A stretch of DNA of 64,000 nucleotides from Thiobacillus denitrificans (GCA_020723405.1 DYIY01000004.1:241266-305265); one strand, 5' to 3'; counted from the stretch's first letter, positions 49,912 through 62,143 are shown. The notes: generated by a model not told the origin, from the sequence alone. Numbers and translations are program-made.

Positions 49912-50576
49912 GAACGGAAGATCCGGGTGTACTGGGTTTCGTGGCGGCTGCTGGCGATGGCCAGGGCCGGGAGGAAGTTGCAGGCCTGCTCAGGCGGCGT
50001 GGCGATGGCCCGGCGGGCCAGGTCGGGCAGGCGTTCGCCCAGGGCCAGGAGCAGCCGCTGGCCGGCGGTCTGGCCCAGGGGCACGGCCTTGAGGGCCGCC
50101 AGCACCTGGTTCTCGGCCCAGGCCCAGAGATAGCCGGCGATGGCGTCCGGATCGGGAATGGCCCAGCGGGCGGCGGCGTGGCTCCAGGCCAGGGGGAAGC
50201 TGACGGGTGCGGATCCATCCAGGCCATGCCCGGGGAAATCGGCCAGGTCATTGAGCAGCCGCACCAGGGAATGGCCCATCTGCAGGGTCTCGGCGCGCAG
50301 TTCGGCGGTTTCCCGGCTAGCGACGAAGTCGGCGTCCAGTCGGGCCAGGCGGGTCCGGTCGTCATCCCGCCAGGCGGCCAGCATGGCGGCCAGGTACACC
50401 GCCTCCCCCCGGGCCGCGCCCCATGCCAGGCAGTCGCCGATCCAGGCCAGGGCGGAAGCCTCGTCGCGGAGGGTGCCGGATTCCACCGCCCATTCCAGAC
50501 CCTGGGAATAGGTGTAGGCGCCCACCGGCAGGGTGGGGCTGGCCAGGTGAAGGAGACGGATGAGGGGAAGGTTCAT
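49908..50576 (-). CDS. ureF: Urease accessory protein UreF
   Basis: 222-residue helical chaperone that bridges UreD and UreG. Start region [27 protein letters not shown] is the UreF hallmark; [12 protein letters not shown] and [13 protein letters not shown] follow. Separated from ureE by 223 bp that contain palindromic repeat copy B, an interruption of the usual tight ureEFG order. Confidence 0.95.
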
Positions 50577-50661
50577 GGGCGTTGCTGGCCCGGGAGGGGC
50601 TTTCCCATGTGATGGAGGGGGATCGCAGGGGATTTGGCGCGGGTGGGCAAGGTGCGGGTGC

Positions 50662-50780
50662 TAAATCCCCCCCTGCCCCCCTTTTGCAAAGGGGGGAGTC
50701 CGGGCGTGGTCGAATTCAGCGAGGCGCCCAGGCCACGGGGGTTCTTCCCCCTTTCGTAAAGGGGGACCGAGGGGGATTTC
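50662..50780. repeat. Palindromic G/C-tract repeat, copy B (ureE-ureF spacer)
   Basis: Two units (50662-50698 and 50746-50780) in inverted order: the first starts AAATCCCCCCCTG, the second ends GAGGGGGATTT. Here the AAATCC ends face outward, the opposite of copies A, C and D. Confidence 0.85.
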
Positions 50781-50799
50781 GCCCCGGCGTGCCCAGGCC

Positions 50800-51315
50800 T
50801 CACCGGCCCCCCTTGAGCAGCATGTCGTGGATGCGCGGTCCCCGGCCTTCCCCGTCGGCACTGTGGCCGTGGGGGTGGGCATGGCCGCCGCCTTTGCCAC
50901 CATAGGCACCACTTTCCGGTTCGAAGGGCGCTTCGATCTCCGTCACCACGAGTCCCAGGCCCCGCACCATCTCCCCCAGCACGTGGTCCCGGCCGAAGCT
51001 CAGGAAGCCCGGGCCCACCTGCACCGGCACGTGGCGGTTGCCCAGGTGGTAGGCGGCCTTGGCGACGAGAACGGGATCGTCGGCCCGGCCTTCCATGACG
51101 GCTTCCGGGGCGGGGTGGACGGCCACCACCCGGCCGTCCTGGCCCAGGAGCTTGTCGCCGCCGCGCAGGATCAGGCCCCGTTCCAGGAACAGGCCGACCT
51201 CCTCGCCGCTGTCCAGGCGGGTGCGCAGGCGGGTCTTGCAGCGCAGTTCGAAAGTCAGGGTGAGGCTTTCCGTGGCGGTGGCGTCGGCCGGGGCACGGTG
51301 TTCGATCAGCAGCAT
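50800..51315 (-). CDS. ureE: Urease nickel metallochaperone UreE
   Basis: 171 residues. N-terminal peptide-binding domain (about 1-75), then the metal-binding domain with AYHLGNRHVPVQ, and a His-rich C-terminal part GGGHAHPHGH that binds nickel. 2-bp gap from the ureC stop. Confidence 0.95.
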   Translation of the reverse strand: MLLIEHRAPADATATESLTLTFELRCKTRLRTRLDSGEEVGLFLERGLILRGGDKLLGQDGRVVAVHPAPEAVMEGRADDPVLVAKAAYHLGNRHVPVQVGPGFLSFGRDHVLGEMVRGLGLVVTEIEAPFEPESGAYGGKGGGHAHPHGHSADGEGRGPRIHDMLLKGGR

Positions 51316-51317
51316 GG

Positions 51318-53008
<1,691 letters not shown>

Positions 53009-53012
<4 letters not shown>

Positions 53013-53314
53013 AGCGCCCCCATCACCTTGCCCTGGAATCCGTACACCTGCCGTTCGCCCTGGAAGGACACCAGTTCCACCGTCCGCGTCTGGCCCGGCT
53101 CGAAGCGCACCGCCGTGCCGGCGGCGATGTTGAGGCGCATGCCCCGGGCGGCTTCCCGGTCGAAGGCCAGGGCTTCGTTGGTCTCGAAGAAGTGGTAGTG
53201 GGAACCCACCTGCACCGGCCGGTCGCCGGTGTTGGCCACCGCCAGGGTCAGGGTGGGACGGCCGGCATTGAGCTCGATCTCGCCGGGCTGGATGGCGTAT
53301 TCACCTGGGATCAT
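53009..53314 (-). CDS. ureB: Urease beta subunit
   Basis: 101 residues from [19 protein letters not shown]; family motif [20 protein letters not shown] present. ATG at 53314 is chosen over an upstream GTG because it gives the usual N-terminus. Separate gene, not fused to ureA. 153-bp spacer to ureA contains repeat copy C. Confidence 0.97.
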
Positions 53315-53331
53315 GTTGGGCACCTCGGGTG

Positions 53332-53432
53332 TTCCCCCCTTTCGTAAAGGGGGGTTAGGGGGGATTTAACGACGTTGGCCATACGTGACGGCGGCGAAAT
53401 CCCCCCCAGCCCCCCTTTTCCAAAGGGGGGAG
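53332..53432. repeat. Palindromic G/C-tract repeat, copy C (ureA-ureB spacer)
   Basis: Units 53332-53368 (CCCCCCTTTCGTAAAGGGGGG then GGGGGGATTT) and 53397-53432 (AAATCCCCCCCAG, then CAAAGGGGGGAGCAGG) in inverted order around about 28 bp. Confidence 0.88.
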
Positions 53433-53467
53433 CAGGACAGCGGGTTTTTCGCCGGTTCACGCCGGTC

Positions 53468-53770
53468 TCACACGATGGGTTGATGGACCGTCACCAGCTT
53501 GGTGCCGTCCGGGAAGGTGGCTTCCACCTGGATTTCCGGGATCATCTCCGGCACCCCTTCCATGACCTGGTCCCGGCCCAGCAGGGTGGTGCCGTAGCTC
53601 ATCAACTCGGCCACGGTACGGCCATCCCGGGCCCCTTCCAGGATGCCGGCGGTGATGAAGGCCACGGCTTCCGGGTAGTTGAGCTTCAGGCCCCGGGCCA
53701 TGCGCCGTTCGGCCAGCAGGGCGGCGGTGAAGATGAGCAGCTTGTCCTTCTCGCGGGGGGTCAGTTCCAT
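53468..53770 (-). CDS. ureA: Urease gamma subunit
   Basis: 100 residues, standard length. [46 protein letters not shown] and VTVHQPIV at the end are the family hallmarks. Follows ureD by 21 bp. Confidence 0.97.
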   Translation of the reverse strand: MELTPREKDKLLIFTAALLAERRMARGLKLNYPEAVAFITAGILEGARDGRTVAELMSYGTTLLGRDQVMEGVPEMIPEIQVEATFPDGTKLVTVHQPIV

Positions 53771-53791
53771 GTTCGCATCCTCAACAAAAGC

Positions 53792-54652
53792 TCATGTATT
53801 CCAAATCCTCGGCGTCACCGCCGCACGGCCCATATAGGCCGGCCGCAACACCTGCCACAGGCCGGCAAACCAGTTCCGCGCCGCTTCCGACGAATGGCCC
53901 AGGTATCGCGCCACCAGAAGGTCGGGCAACACGCTCAGACCATGCCGGGCGCCGGCCTCATCCGCTTCGATGGCCCGGCACCCGGCCAGCGTTTCCGTGG
54001 CCAGATCGGCGCCAGTGGCCAACAGGGTACCGACCACGCTGAACCCCGCCAGCCCGGCCGGCGAATCGAATAAGGCCGACCCGGCATCGAGCCGGCCCCG
54101 TTCCAGCCAGATCGGCCGGCCCTCGCGCTCGATGCGCGTCGCGAGCTCCAATGTACCGTGACGAAACCGCTCGCCCGACGCCCGCCGGCCCAGGCACAGG
54201 ATGTCCCAACCGATGAAGCGCGCCGTGGCGGCCAATTCGACGCGCGCCGACATTCCCGCGCGGGCGCCGTCGAAGACGATGCTCTCCTGGGGCAACCATT
54301 CCAGGCCGGCACCTTCACCGACCCGGAAGGCGAGTGCCTGAGCTGCCTCCGGCCCGGCGCTGCGATACCACTTGCCGGCACCCGGCGTGGTCAGCAAAAC
54401 CTCTGCATCGGCACCCACGTCGACACCGATTTCCAACCGGTCGCCACCGGCAATACCGGAAGGCGGATGCAGCACGATGGCGTGGCAGATATCCCGCCCT
54501 TCCGGATAGAGGGCCTTCTGGATGCGCAGCGGCCCCTCGTGCCGATTCGCGGCCAGGATCGTCCCCGCGTCCCGCCGCGCAAAACGCAGATCAAGGCTGG
54601 CCTGCCAGGGCGTCATTTGGAGAGCGGGAGAGTCGGCCAGGCGGGCATTCAT
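53792..54652 (-). CDS. ureD: Urease accessory protein UreD/UreH
   Basis: 286 residues from MNARLADSPALQ. WQASLDLRFARRDAGTILAANRHEGPLRIQKALYPEG and VLHPPSGIAGGDRLEI, LTTPGAGKWYRS are family motifs. Scaffold for nickel insertion. Its codon use is visibly less GGCC-rich than ureA-ureG; together with the neighbouring ATPase gene it may have a separate origin. No clear ribosome binding site. Confidence 0.94.
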   Translation of the reverse strand: MNARLADSPALQMTPWQASLDLRFARRDAGTILAANRHEGPLRIQKALYPEGRDICHAIVLHPPSGIAGGDRLEIGVDVGADAEVLLTTPGAGKWYRSAGPEAAQALAFRVGEGAGLEWLPQESIVFDGARAGMSARVELAATARFIGWDILCLGRRASGERFRHGTLELATRIEREGRPIWLERGRLDAGSALFDSPAGLAGFSVVGTLLATGADLATETLAGCRAIEADEAGARHGLSVLPDLLVARYLGHSSEAARNWFAGLWQVLRPAYMGRAAVTPRIWNT

Positions 54653-54803
54653 GAAGGCATTATCAGCGCAGACAGAGGGTCTACGGAATACGTCGAATTG
54701 CGCAGACCGGCGGGGGTGCCCACGGCGTTCCATCATGGAAGCCCCCTTGCTTGCCATGATAATCAATAGATAGACTTTAGATATTCACGGTATATTGCTA
54801 GGC

Positions 54804-55967
54804 ATGATTGAACGCTCCGAACACGCCCGCCAAGTACTCGACCTGCTCGCCGACTTTCCCGTCGTCGCCATCGTTGGCGCACGGCAGACCGGCAAGACGA
54901 CGCTGGCGACCCGCATAGGCGAAGGCTACGCCGGCACCGTACATCGTTTCGACCTGGAAGACCCACGCGATGAGGCGCGCCTTGCCATGCCGATGCTGGG
55001 CCTGGAATCGCTCGAAGGACTCGTGGTCATCGACGAAGTCCAGCGCATGCCGGAACTCTTCCCCATCCTGCGTGTGCTGGCGGACCGCGCAGGGACGCGC
55101 GTGCGCTATCTGATTCTGGGGTCGGCGGCGCCGGAGCTGATTCGCGGCAGTTCGGAAAGCCTTGCAGGCCGCATCGCCTACCACGAGCTGCCGGGGCTCG
55201 ATGTCAGCGAAGTCGGTTCTGAATCGCTGGACACTCTCTGGCGGCGCGGCGGGCTGCCACGTTCCCTGCTCGCTGCCAGCGACGCGGCCAGCCTGCGCTG
55301 GCGCCGCGAGTACATCCGCAGCTATCTCGAACGCGATATTCCCGCGCTCGGCTTCCGACTGGCGCCGAGCACGCTGCGCCGCTTCTGGAACATGCTGGCC
55401 CATTACTCCGGGCAATTGTGGAACGGCGCCGAACTGGCTCGCGCCTTTGGCGTTACCGAACCAACGGTACGTCACTACCTCGACATCCTCTCGGCAACCT
55501 GTATGGTGCGCGTGCTGCCGCCCTGGCACGAGAATCTGGGCAAGCGACAGGTCAAGGCGCCCAAAGTCTATCTGGCCGACAGCGGCCTGCTGCATGCGCT
55601 GCTCGACATCGGCACAACGCCAGAAGCATTGCTCGGCCACCCGCGCGTCGGCGCCTCGTGGGAGGGCTTGGCGCTGCACCAGATCGTGCGTGCCCTGGGC
55701 GTCGAGTGGCAGGACTGTTATCACTGGCGCCTGCATACCGGCGCCGAACTCGACCTGCTCGTCAACCAGGGCGACCGGCGCCTGGGCTTCGAAATCAAGC
55801 GCACCGACGCACCGCGCCTCACCCCTTCAATGAAATCGGCACTCGACAACCTGCGATTGGACCGGCTTTTTGTCGTACATGCCGGAGCTGGCGCCTGGCC
55901 GCTCGCCGAGCGCGTCGAAGCGCTGCCACTCAAATTACTATTCGCTCGCATGGCGGAGTTGAGATGA
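54804..55967 (+). CDS. AAA ATPase with DUF4143 (PD-(D/E)XK-like) domain
   Basis: 387 residues from MIERSEHARQVLD. Walker A VGARQTGKTTLA, Walker B LVVIDEVQRMPEL, then LERDIPALGF and a winged-helix region; the DUF4143 part ends with ELDLLVNQGDRRLGFEIKRTD, a nuclease-like E..D..ExK pattern. Such proteins are common mobile passengers of unknown role. Opposite strand to its neighbours, divergent from ureD, convergent with urtE; base composition differs from the flanks, which suggests insertion. Confidence 0.9.
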   Translation: MIERSEHARQVLDLLADFPVVAIVGARQTGKTTLATRIGEGYAGTVHRFDLEDPRDEARLAMPMLGLESLEGLVVIDEVQRMPELFPILRVLADRAGTRVRYLILGSAAPELIRGSSESLAGRIAYHELPGLDVSEVGSESLDTLWRRGGLPRSLLAASDAASLRWRREYIRSYLERDIPALGFRLAPSTLRRFWNMLAHYSGQLWNGAELARAFGVTEPTVRHYLDILSATCMVRVLPPWHENLGKRQVKAPKVYLADSGLLHALLDIGTTPEALLGHPRVGASWEGLALHQIVRALGVEWQDCYHWRLHTGAELDLLVNQGDRRLGFEIKRTDAPRLTPSMKSALDNLRLDRLFVVHAGAGAWPLAERVEALPLKLLFARMAELR

Positions 55968-56087
55968 GCCGCAGGGTAATAGCCACCGTCGGCGGCGCAG
56001 CAGTTGGCGGCCCGAACCGGGCCATCAACCACGCTTCACCGAATAGGAAATCCGGCTGCGTTACAGGCAGGGTGTCGGCGTTCTTCC

Positions 56088-56858
56088 TCACACCGACAGC
56101 AGTTCCCGCACCCCATCCTTGTCCATGTCGGCGCCGGCCCCGCGTTTGATGATCTCGCCCCGTTCCATCACCAGGTACTGGTCGGCCAGGGCCCGGGCGA
56201 AATCGTAGTACTGCTCCACCAGCAGGATAGCCACCTCGCCGGTGGCGGCGACCTTCTGGATGGCATCCATGACTTCCTGGCGCTCGGCGTTCTTCTTCGC
56301 CACGTCCAGGTTGGGCTTGCTGGCGGCCACCACCCGGATGGCCCGTTCGATGTCCTTGATGATGGAGGGCTGGATGCCTTCCGTGGGCTCGTCCAGGATG
56401 AGCAGGCGGGGGTTCATGGCCAGGGCCCGGCCGATGGCCAGTTGCTGTTGCTGGCCGCCGGACAGGTCGCCGCCCCGGCGCTTGAGCATGGTCTTCAGCA
56501 CCGGGAACAGTTCGACGATGCGTTCCGGCAGTTTGGCGCCCCGGGGCAGGCTGGCCATGCCCATGAGCAGGTTTTCCTCCACGGTGAGGCGGGGAAATAT
56601 CTCCCGGCCCTGGGGCACGTAGCCGATGCCGGCCCGCACCCGCTCGTGGGAGGCCAGGCGGGTGATGTCCCGGCCCTCGAATTCGATGCTGCCGGTGCGG
56701 GCGGGCACCAGGCCCATGAGGCACTTGAGCAGGGTGGTCTTGCCCACACCGTTGCGGCCCAGGAGACAGGTGACCTGGCCCACGGGCACCTCGAAGGCCA
56801 GGTTGCGCAGGATGTGGCTGCCGCCGTAATACTGGTTGAGGGCGTCGACTTTCAGCAT
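56088..56858 (-). CDS. urtE: Urea ABC transporter ATPase UrtE
   Basis: 256 residues. Walker A GRNGVGKTTLLKCLMG, signature LSGGQQQQLAIGRAL, Walker B LLILDEPTEGIQPS, H-loop LLVEQYYDFA. About 27 extra residues (178-205, SKPNLDVAKKNAERQEVMDA) lie between Walker B and the H-loop, making it longer than usual UrtE (about 230). Last gene of the urt operon; upstream leader is a CTCCTCAC repeat with no clear ribosome binding site. Confidence 0.95.
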   Translation of the reverse strand: MLKVDALNQYYGGSHILRNLAFEVPVGQVTCLLGRNGVGKTTLLKCLMGLVPARTGSIEFEGRDITRLASHERVRAGIGYVPQGREIFPRLTVEENLLMGMASLPRGAKLPERIVELFPVLKTMLKRRGGDLSGGQQQQLAIGRALAMNPRLLILDEPTEGIQPSIIKDIERAIRVVAASKPNLDVAKKNAERQEVMDAIQKVAATGEVAILLVEQYYDFARALADQYLVMERGEIIKRGAGADMDKDGVRELLSV

Positions 56859-56863
56859 GTTCT

Positions 56864-56948
56864 TGTGAGGCGTGAGGAGTTAGGAGTAAAGGGTGAGGGG
56901 AGCGGAGAGGCGGCTTTTCTCCTCACTCTTCGCTCCTCACTCCTCACC
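56864..56948. repeat. CTCCTCAC-type repeat, copy 3 (urtD-urtE spacer)
   Basis: GTGAGGCGTGAGGAGTTAGGAG on the left is mirrored by CTCCTCACTCTTCGCTCCTCAC on the right, like copy 2. Fills the urtD-urtE spacer. Confidence 0.65.
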
Positions 56949-56951
56949 ATT

Positions 56952-57775
<824 letters not shown>

Positions 57776-57779
<4 letters not shown>

Positions 57780-58882
57780 GCCGGCCTCCGCTGACGAATC
57801 CGTTTCCACAGGCCCACCACCCCCTCCGGCAGCCACAGGGTCACCCCCACGAACAGGGCCCCCAGGAAGAACAGCCAGTACTCGGGGAAGGCCACGGTGA
57901 AATAGCTCTTGAACAGGTTCACCAGCCAGGCGCCGATCACCGGCCCGATCAGGGTGCCCCGCCCCCCCACCGCCGCCCAGATGGCGATCTCGATGGAGTT
58001 GGCCGGGGACATTTCCCCCGGGTTGATGATGCCCACCTGGGGCACGTAGAGGGCCCCGGCGATGCCGCACAGCACCGCCGACAGGGTCCAGACGAAGAGT
58101 TTGTAATGCAGGGGGTTGTAGCCGATGAACATGACCCGGCTCTCGGCGTCGCGGATGGCCGCCAGCACCCGGCCGAACTTGGAGGTGGTGAGGTAGCGGC
58201 CCAGCACCAGGGTGGCCATGAGCACCAGGGCTGACAGGCCGAACAGGGTGGCGCGCATTTCCGGCGACGTGATGTCGTAGCCCAGGATGCGCTTGAAATC
58301 CGTAAACCCGTTATTTCCGCCGAAGCCCGTCTCGTTGCGGAAGAAGAACAGCATGGCGGCGAAGGTGAGGGCCTGGGTGATGATAGAGAAGTAGACGCCC
58401 TTGATGCGCGAGCGGAAGGCGAAGTAGCCGAACACGTAGGCCACCAGGGCCGGCGCCGCCAGCACCAGGAAAAGGGCCCAGAGGAAGGAATCGGAACCGG
58501 TCCAGTACCAGGGCAGTTCCTTCCAGTCCAGGAAGACCATGAAGTCCGGCAGGTCCGACTGGTAGGAACCGTCCCGGCCGATCTGGCGCATGAGGTACAT
58601 GCCGAAGGCGTAGCCCCCCAGGGCGAAGAACAGCCCGTGGCCCAGGGACAGGATGCCCGCATAGCCCCAGATCAGGTCCATGGCCACCGCCACGATGGCA
58701 TAGCACATGAGCTTGCCCCCCAGGGTGATGAGGTAGCCGGACACGTGGAAGGGGCTGGTCTCCGGCAGCAGCAGGTGCAGGGCCGGCATGAGCACCAGGG
58801 TGATGGCGGCGAACGCGGCCAGGCCGATCCAGCCGGATCGGGGCATGGACGAGAGGAAGCGGATGACGAAGGGGGTGCGCAT
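57776..58882 (-). CDS. urtC: Urea ABC transporter permease UrtC
   Basis: 368 residues from ATG 58882, LivM-type inner-membrane permease with about ten helices: YAIVAVAMDLIWGYAGILSLGHGLFFALGGY, SRIKGVYFSIITQALTFA and AIWAAVGGRGTLIGPVIGA. Separated from urtB by 168 bp that contain repeat copy D. Confidence 0.96.
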
Positions 58883-58916
58883 GGGGGTCAAGTGTTGGCG
58901 GAGGAAACCGCAACCG

Positions 58917-59017
58917 ATCCCCCCCTTTTGTAAAGGGGGGTTAGGGGGGATTTAAGGCGGCTCCCCCTGGCCACGGACGCTAAATCCCCCCCAGCCCCCC
59001 TTTTGCAAAGGGGGGAG
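58917..59017. repeat. Palindromic G/C-tract repeat, copy D (urtB-urtC spacer)
   Basis: Units 58917-58953 (CCCCCCCTTTTGTAAAGGGGGG then GGGGGGATTTA) and 58980-59017 (TAAATCCCCCCCAG, then GCAAAGGGGGGAGCAGG) in inverted order around about 27 bp. The right unit matches that of copy C through the GAGCAGG flank. Confidence 0.88.
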
Positions 59018-59050
59018 CAGGTCGCGGGAATGGAAAGGACGCCGCCCATC

Positions 59051-60634
59051 TCAGTTCTCCACGAACCGCCCCTTCAGGGCGAACAACCCCTGGGGCCGCT
59101 TCTGGATGAACACGATGATGATCACCAGCACCACAATCTTGGCGATGACCGCGCCGGCCCAGCCTTCCAGGAACTTGGTGACCACCCCCAGCCCCAGGGC
59201 GGCCCACACGGCGCCGGCCAGTTGGCCCACGCCGCCCAGGACCACCACCATGAAGGAATCCACGATGTAACCCTGGCCCATGTCCGGGCCCACGTTGGCG
59301 ATCTGGGACAGGGCCACGCCCCCCAGGCCGGCGATGCCGGCGCCCAAACCAAACGCCAGCGTGTCCACCCGGGCGGTGGGCACCCCCACGCAACCGGCCA
59401 TGGGCCGGTTCTGGGTGACGGCCCGGACGAACAGGCCCAGGCGGGTCTTCTGCATCAGCACGGCCATGAGGCCCAGCACGAAGAGGGTGAAGCCGATGAT
59501 GACGATGCGGTTCCAGGGCAGGACCAGGCCGGGCATGACTTCCACCCCGCCGGACATCCATTCCGGGTTGGCCACTTCCACGTTCTGGGCGCCGAACAGC
59601 ACCCGGGCGGCCTGGATGAGGATCAGGCTCAAGCCCCAGGTGGCCAATAGGGTTTCCAGGGGCCGGCCGTAGAGGCGGCGGATCACCGTCCGTTCCAGCA
59701 CCATGCCCACGGCGGCGGCGGCGAAGAAGGCCAGGGGGATGGCAGCCAGCACGTACCAGTCCACCAGTTCGGGAAAGTAGGCGCGGAACAGGGTCTGGGT
59801 GAAATAGGTGGTGTAGGCCCCCACCATGAGCAGTTCCCCGTGGGCCATGTTGATGACCCCCATGACCCCGTAGGTGATGGCCAGGCCCAGGGCGGCCAGG
59901 AGCAGGATGCTGCCCAGGGACAGGCCGGTGAAGATCTGGCCCAGGGTCTCGCCCACCATCAGGCGGGATTCGATGGCTTCGATGGATTGCCTGGCCGCCT
60001 GGCGCACGCTTTCGTCGGGTTCGTTGGCGGCCTCCAGCAGGGGCAGCAGCAGGCTGCGGGTGTTGGGGCTGCCGCTGTCCGCCAGGGCCCGCACCGCCGT
60101 CAGTCGGGCGGCCACCTCGGGGTTGGCCAGGTTGGCCTGGGCGTGGGCCTGCTTGAGCAGGGCCAGGATCTCCCCGTCCTTTTCCTGGGCCAGGGACCGG
60201 GCCAGCACCGGCACCAGTTCCAGGCCGGCGTTGCTCTGCAATTCCTTGGCCGCCGCCAGGCGCACGGCCCGGTCCGGGTCGAAAAGCTTGAGGGCCGCCA
60301 GGGCGTTGCCCAGTTCGGAACGCAGGCGGTTGTTGACGGTGATGGCTTCGTAGCTTTCCGGGGTCGGCGTGATGGCCGCGCCGGTGGCGGCGTCCACCGC
60401 CTGTTCCCCGTCCAGGATGAACACGGTATCGCCGGCCACCAGCAGGGCGTCGTCGGCCATGGCCTTGAGCACCCGGGCGGCCTCCGGGCTGGCCGAGGCA
60501 CCCAGTTGCTGGATGGCGGCCACCTTGAGGTCGGAATCCTCGTTGGCCAATTGCTTCACCAGGACCGGGTCCAGGGCGGCCAGGGCCGGCAGGGCGGTGA
60601 GCCAGAGGAGGAGGGAGAGGAGGTAGCGGGTCAT
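59051..60634 (-). CDS. urtB: Urea ABC transporter permease UrtB
   Basis: 527 residues. Signal peptide, then a periplasmic N-terminal extension of about 210 residues built of HEAT-like Ala/Leu-rich repeats, then a LivH-type permease (LGLAITYGVMGVINMAHGELLMVGAY, GIAGLGGVALSQIANVGPDMGQGY). The extension is typical of UrtB and absent from amino-acid LivH. Confidence 0.95.
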   Translation of the reverse strand: MTRYLLSLLLWLTALPALAALDPVLVKQLANEDSDLKVAAIQQLGASASPEAARVLKAMADDALLVAGDTVFILDGEQAVDAATGAAITPTPESYEAITVNNRLRSELGNALAALKLFDPDRAVRLAAAKELQSNAGLELVPVLARSLAQEKDGEILALLKQAHAQANLANPEVAARLTAVRALADSGSPNTRSLLLPLLEAANEPDESVRQAARQSIEAIESRLMVGETLGQIFTGLSLGSILLLAALGLAITYGVMGVINMAHGELLMVGAYTTYFTQTLFRAYFPELVDWYVLAAIPLAFFAAAAVGMVLERTVIRRLYGRPLETLLATWGLSLILIQAARVLFGAQNVEVANPEWMSGGVEVMPGLVLPWNRIVIIGFTLFVLGLMAVLMQKTRLGLFVRAVTQNRPMAGCVGVPTARVDTLAFGLGAGIAGLGGVALSQIANVGPDMGQGYIVDSFMVVVLGGVGQLAGAVWAALGLGVVTKFLEGWAGAVIAKIVVLVIIIVFIQKRPQGLFALKGRFVEN

Positions 60635-60649
60635 GGCGGATTGGCTTGG

Positions 60650-60724
60650 GTCATTCCGGTGGGGACCGGCACTTCGTCATGCCGGCCTGCGCCGGAATGG
60701 CGATTCGTTCCCCACGGGAATGAC
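60650..60724. repeat. Repeat with 15-bp inverted ends (GTCATTCC type) between urtA and urtB
   Basis: GTCATTCCGGTGGGG (60650-60664) and CCCCACGGGAATGAC (60710-60724) are inverted copies with one mismatch. The middle holds a second dyad (CATGCCGGCCTGCGCCGGAATG). It belongs to a widespread style of short non-coding bacterial repeat. A CGCCCC/GGGGCG hairpin follows toward urtA (60725-60740). Confidence 0.75.
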
Positions 60725-60748
60725 GCCCCTCGCGGGGCGCCGACTGCC

Positions 60749-62011
60749 TTACTGCGGGGTGTCCTTCTTCTTGTCGTTACCCGGGATGTAGGGGCTCCAG
60801 GGGGCGGCGCGCACCGGGCCCTTGGTCTTCCACACCACGTTGAACTGGCCATCCCCCTTCACTTCGCCGATGAACACGGGCTTGTGCAGGTGGTGGTTCT
60901 TCTCGTCCATCTTGGCCACGAAACCGGAGGGCGCCTTGAAGGTCTGGCCGGCCATGGCGGCGATGACCTTGTCGGTGTCCGTGGACTTGGCCTTCTCCAC
61001 GGCCTGGGCCCACATGTGGATGCCGATGTAGGTGGCTTCCATGGGGTCGTTGGTGACCACGGTGTCCGCCTTGGGCAGCTTGTTCTTCTTGGCCCAGTCC
61101 TTGTACATCTTGATGAACTTGTCGTTCTCCGGGTTCTTGATGGACTGGAAGTAGTTCCAGGCCGCCAGGTGGCCCACCAGGGGCTTGGTGTCCACGCCGC
61201 GCAGTTCCTCTTCGCCCACGGAGAAGGCGACCACGGGGACGTCGGTGGCCTTCAGGCCGGCGTTGCCCAGTTCCTTGTAGAAGGGCACGTTGGAGTCGCC
61301 GTTGATGGTGGACACCACGGCGGTCTTCTTGCCCTCGCCGGCGAACTTCTTGATCTTGGCGATGATGGTCTGGTAGTCGCTATGCCCGAAGGGGGTGTAC
61401 TCCTCCATGATGTCGGCATCGGCCACGCCCTTGGACTTCAGGAAGGCGCGCAGGATCTTGTTGGTGGTGCGGGGATACACGTAGTCGGTGCCCAGCAGCA
61501 CCCAGCGCTTGGCGGAACCGCCGTCCTTGCTCATCAGGTATTCCACGGCGGGAATGGCCTGCTGGTTCGGCGCGGCGCCGGTGTAGAACACGTTCTTCTC
61601 CAGTTCCTCGCCCTCGTACTGCACGGGGTAGAAGAGCAGGCCGTTGAGTTCCTTGTAGACCGGCAGCACGGACTTGCGCGATACGGAAGTCCAGCAGCCG
61701 AAGGTCACGGCCACCTTGTCCTTGGACACCAGCTGGCGGGCCTTCTCGGCGAACAGGGGCCAGTTGGAGGCGGGATCCACCACCACGGCTTCCAGCTTCT
61801 TGCCCATGACGCCGCCCTTGGCGTTGATTTCCTCGATGGTCATCAGGGCGGTTTCCTTCAGGGCCGTCTCGGAGATGGCCATGGTGCCGGACAGGGAATG
61901 CAGGATGCCGACCTTGATGGTGTCGGCGGCCAGGGCGGACAGGCTGGTCAGGCCAGCGGCGGCCATGGCCATGGTGAGGGTTGCGGCCTTGATGAACGTG
62001 CGTCTTTGCAT
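60749..62011 (-). CDS. urtA: Urea ABC transporter substrate-binding protein UrtA
   Basis: 420 residues. The N-terminus MQRRTFIKAATLTMAMAAAGLTSL has a Tat-like/Sec signal. KVGILHSLSGTMAISETALKE, VFYTGAAPNQQAIPAVEYLMSK, YVYPRTTNKILRAFL and EEYTPFGHSDYQTIIAKI are UrtA/FmdD motifs. Binds urea in the periplasm. First urt gene; no convincing sigma-54 element is seen upstream. Confidence 0.96.
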   Translation of the reverse strand: MQRRTFIKAATLTMAMAAAGLTSLSALAADTIKVGILHSLSGTMAISETALKETALMTIEEINAKGGVMGKKLEAVVVDPASNWPLFAEKARQLVSKDKVAVTFGCWTSVSRKSVLPVYKELNGLLFYPVQYEGEELEKNVFYTGAAPNQQAIPAVEYLMSKDGGSAKRWVLLGTDYVYPRTTNKILRAFLKSKGVADADIMEEYTPFGHSDYQTIIAKIKKFAGEGKKTAVVSTINGDSNVPFYKELGNAGLKATDVPVVAFSVGEEELRGVDTKPLVGHLAAWNYFQSIKNPENDKFIKMYKDWAKKNKLPKADTVVTNDPMEATYIGIHMWAQAVEKAKSTDTDKVIAAMAGQTFKAPSGFVAKMDEKNHHLHKPVFIGEVKGDGQFNVVWKTKGPVRAAPWSPYIPGNDKKKDTPQ

Positions 62012-62143
62012 GGCGGTCTCCGTAAGTGAGCGGGGTGACTGAGGGGTGTCTTGCAGTCGGGTGCAGATTACGGAGACGGTCCGCCAGGGGACATACGTCA
62101 GATTGCGTAGGTCGGGTATTCGGGGGAAGGGAGGCGAGTGGGC

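Noticed and set aside
54732..54760. ATCATGG/CCATGAT inverted repeat upstream of the AAA ATPase as an operator
   Set aside because: Arms are only 7 bp with a 15-bp centre, so chance is likely.
62012..62110. Sigma-54 promoter for urtA
   Set aside because: No -24/-12 pair with correct spacing was found in the short region before the transposase remnant.
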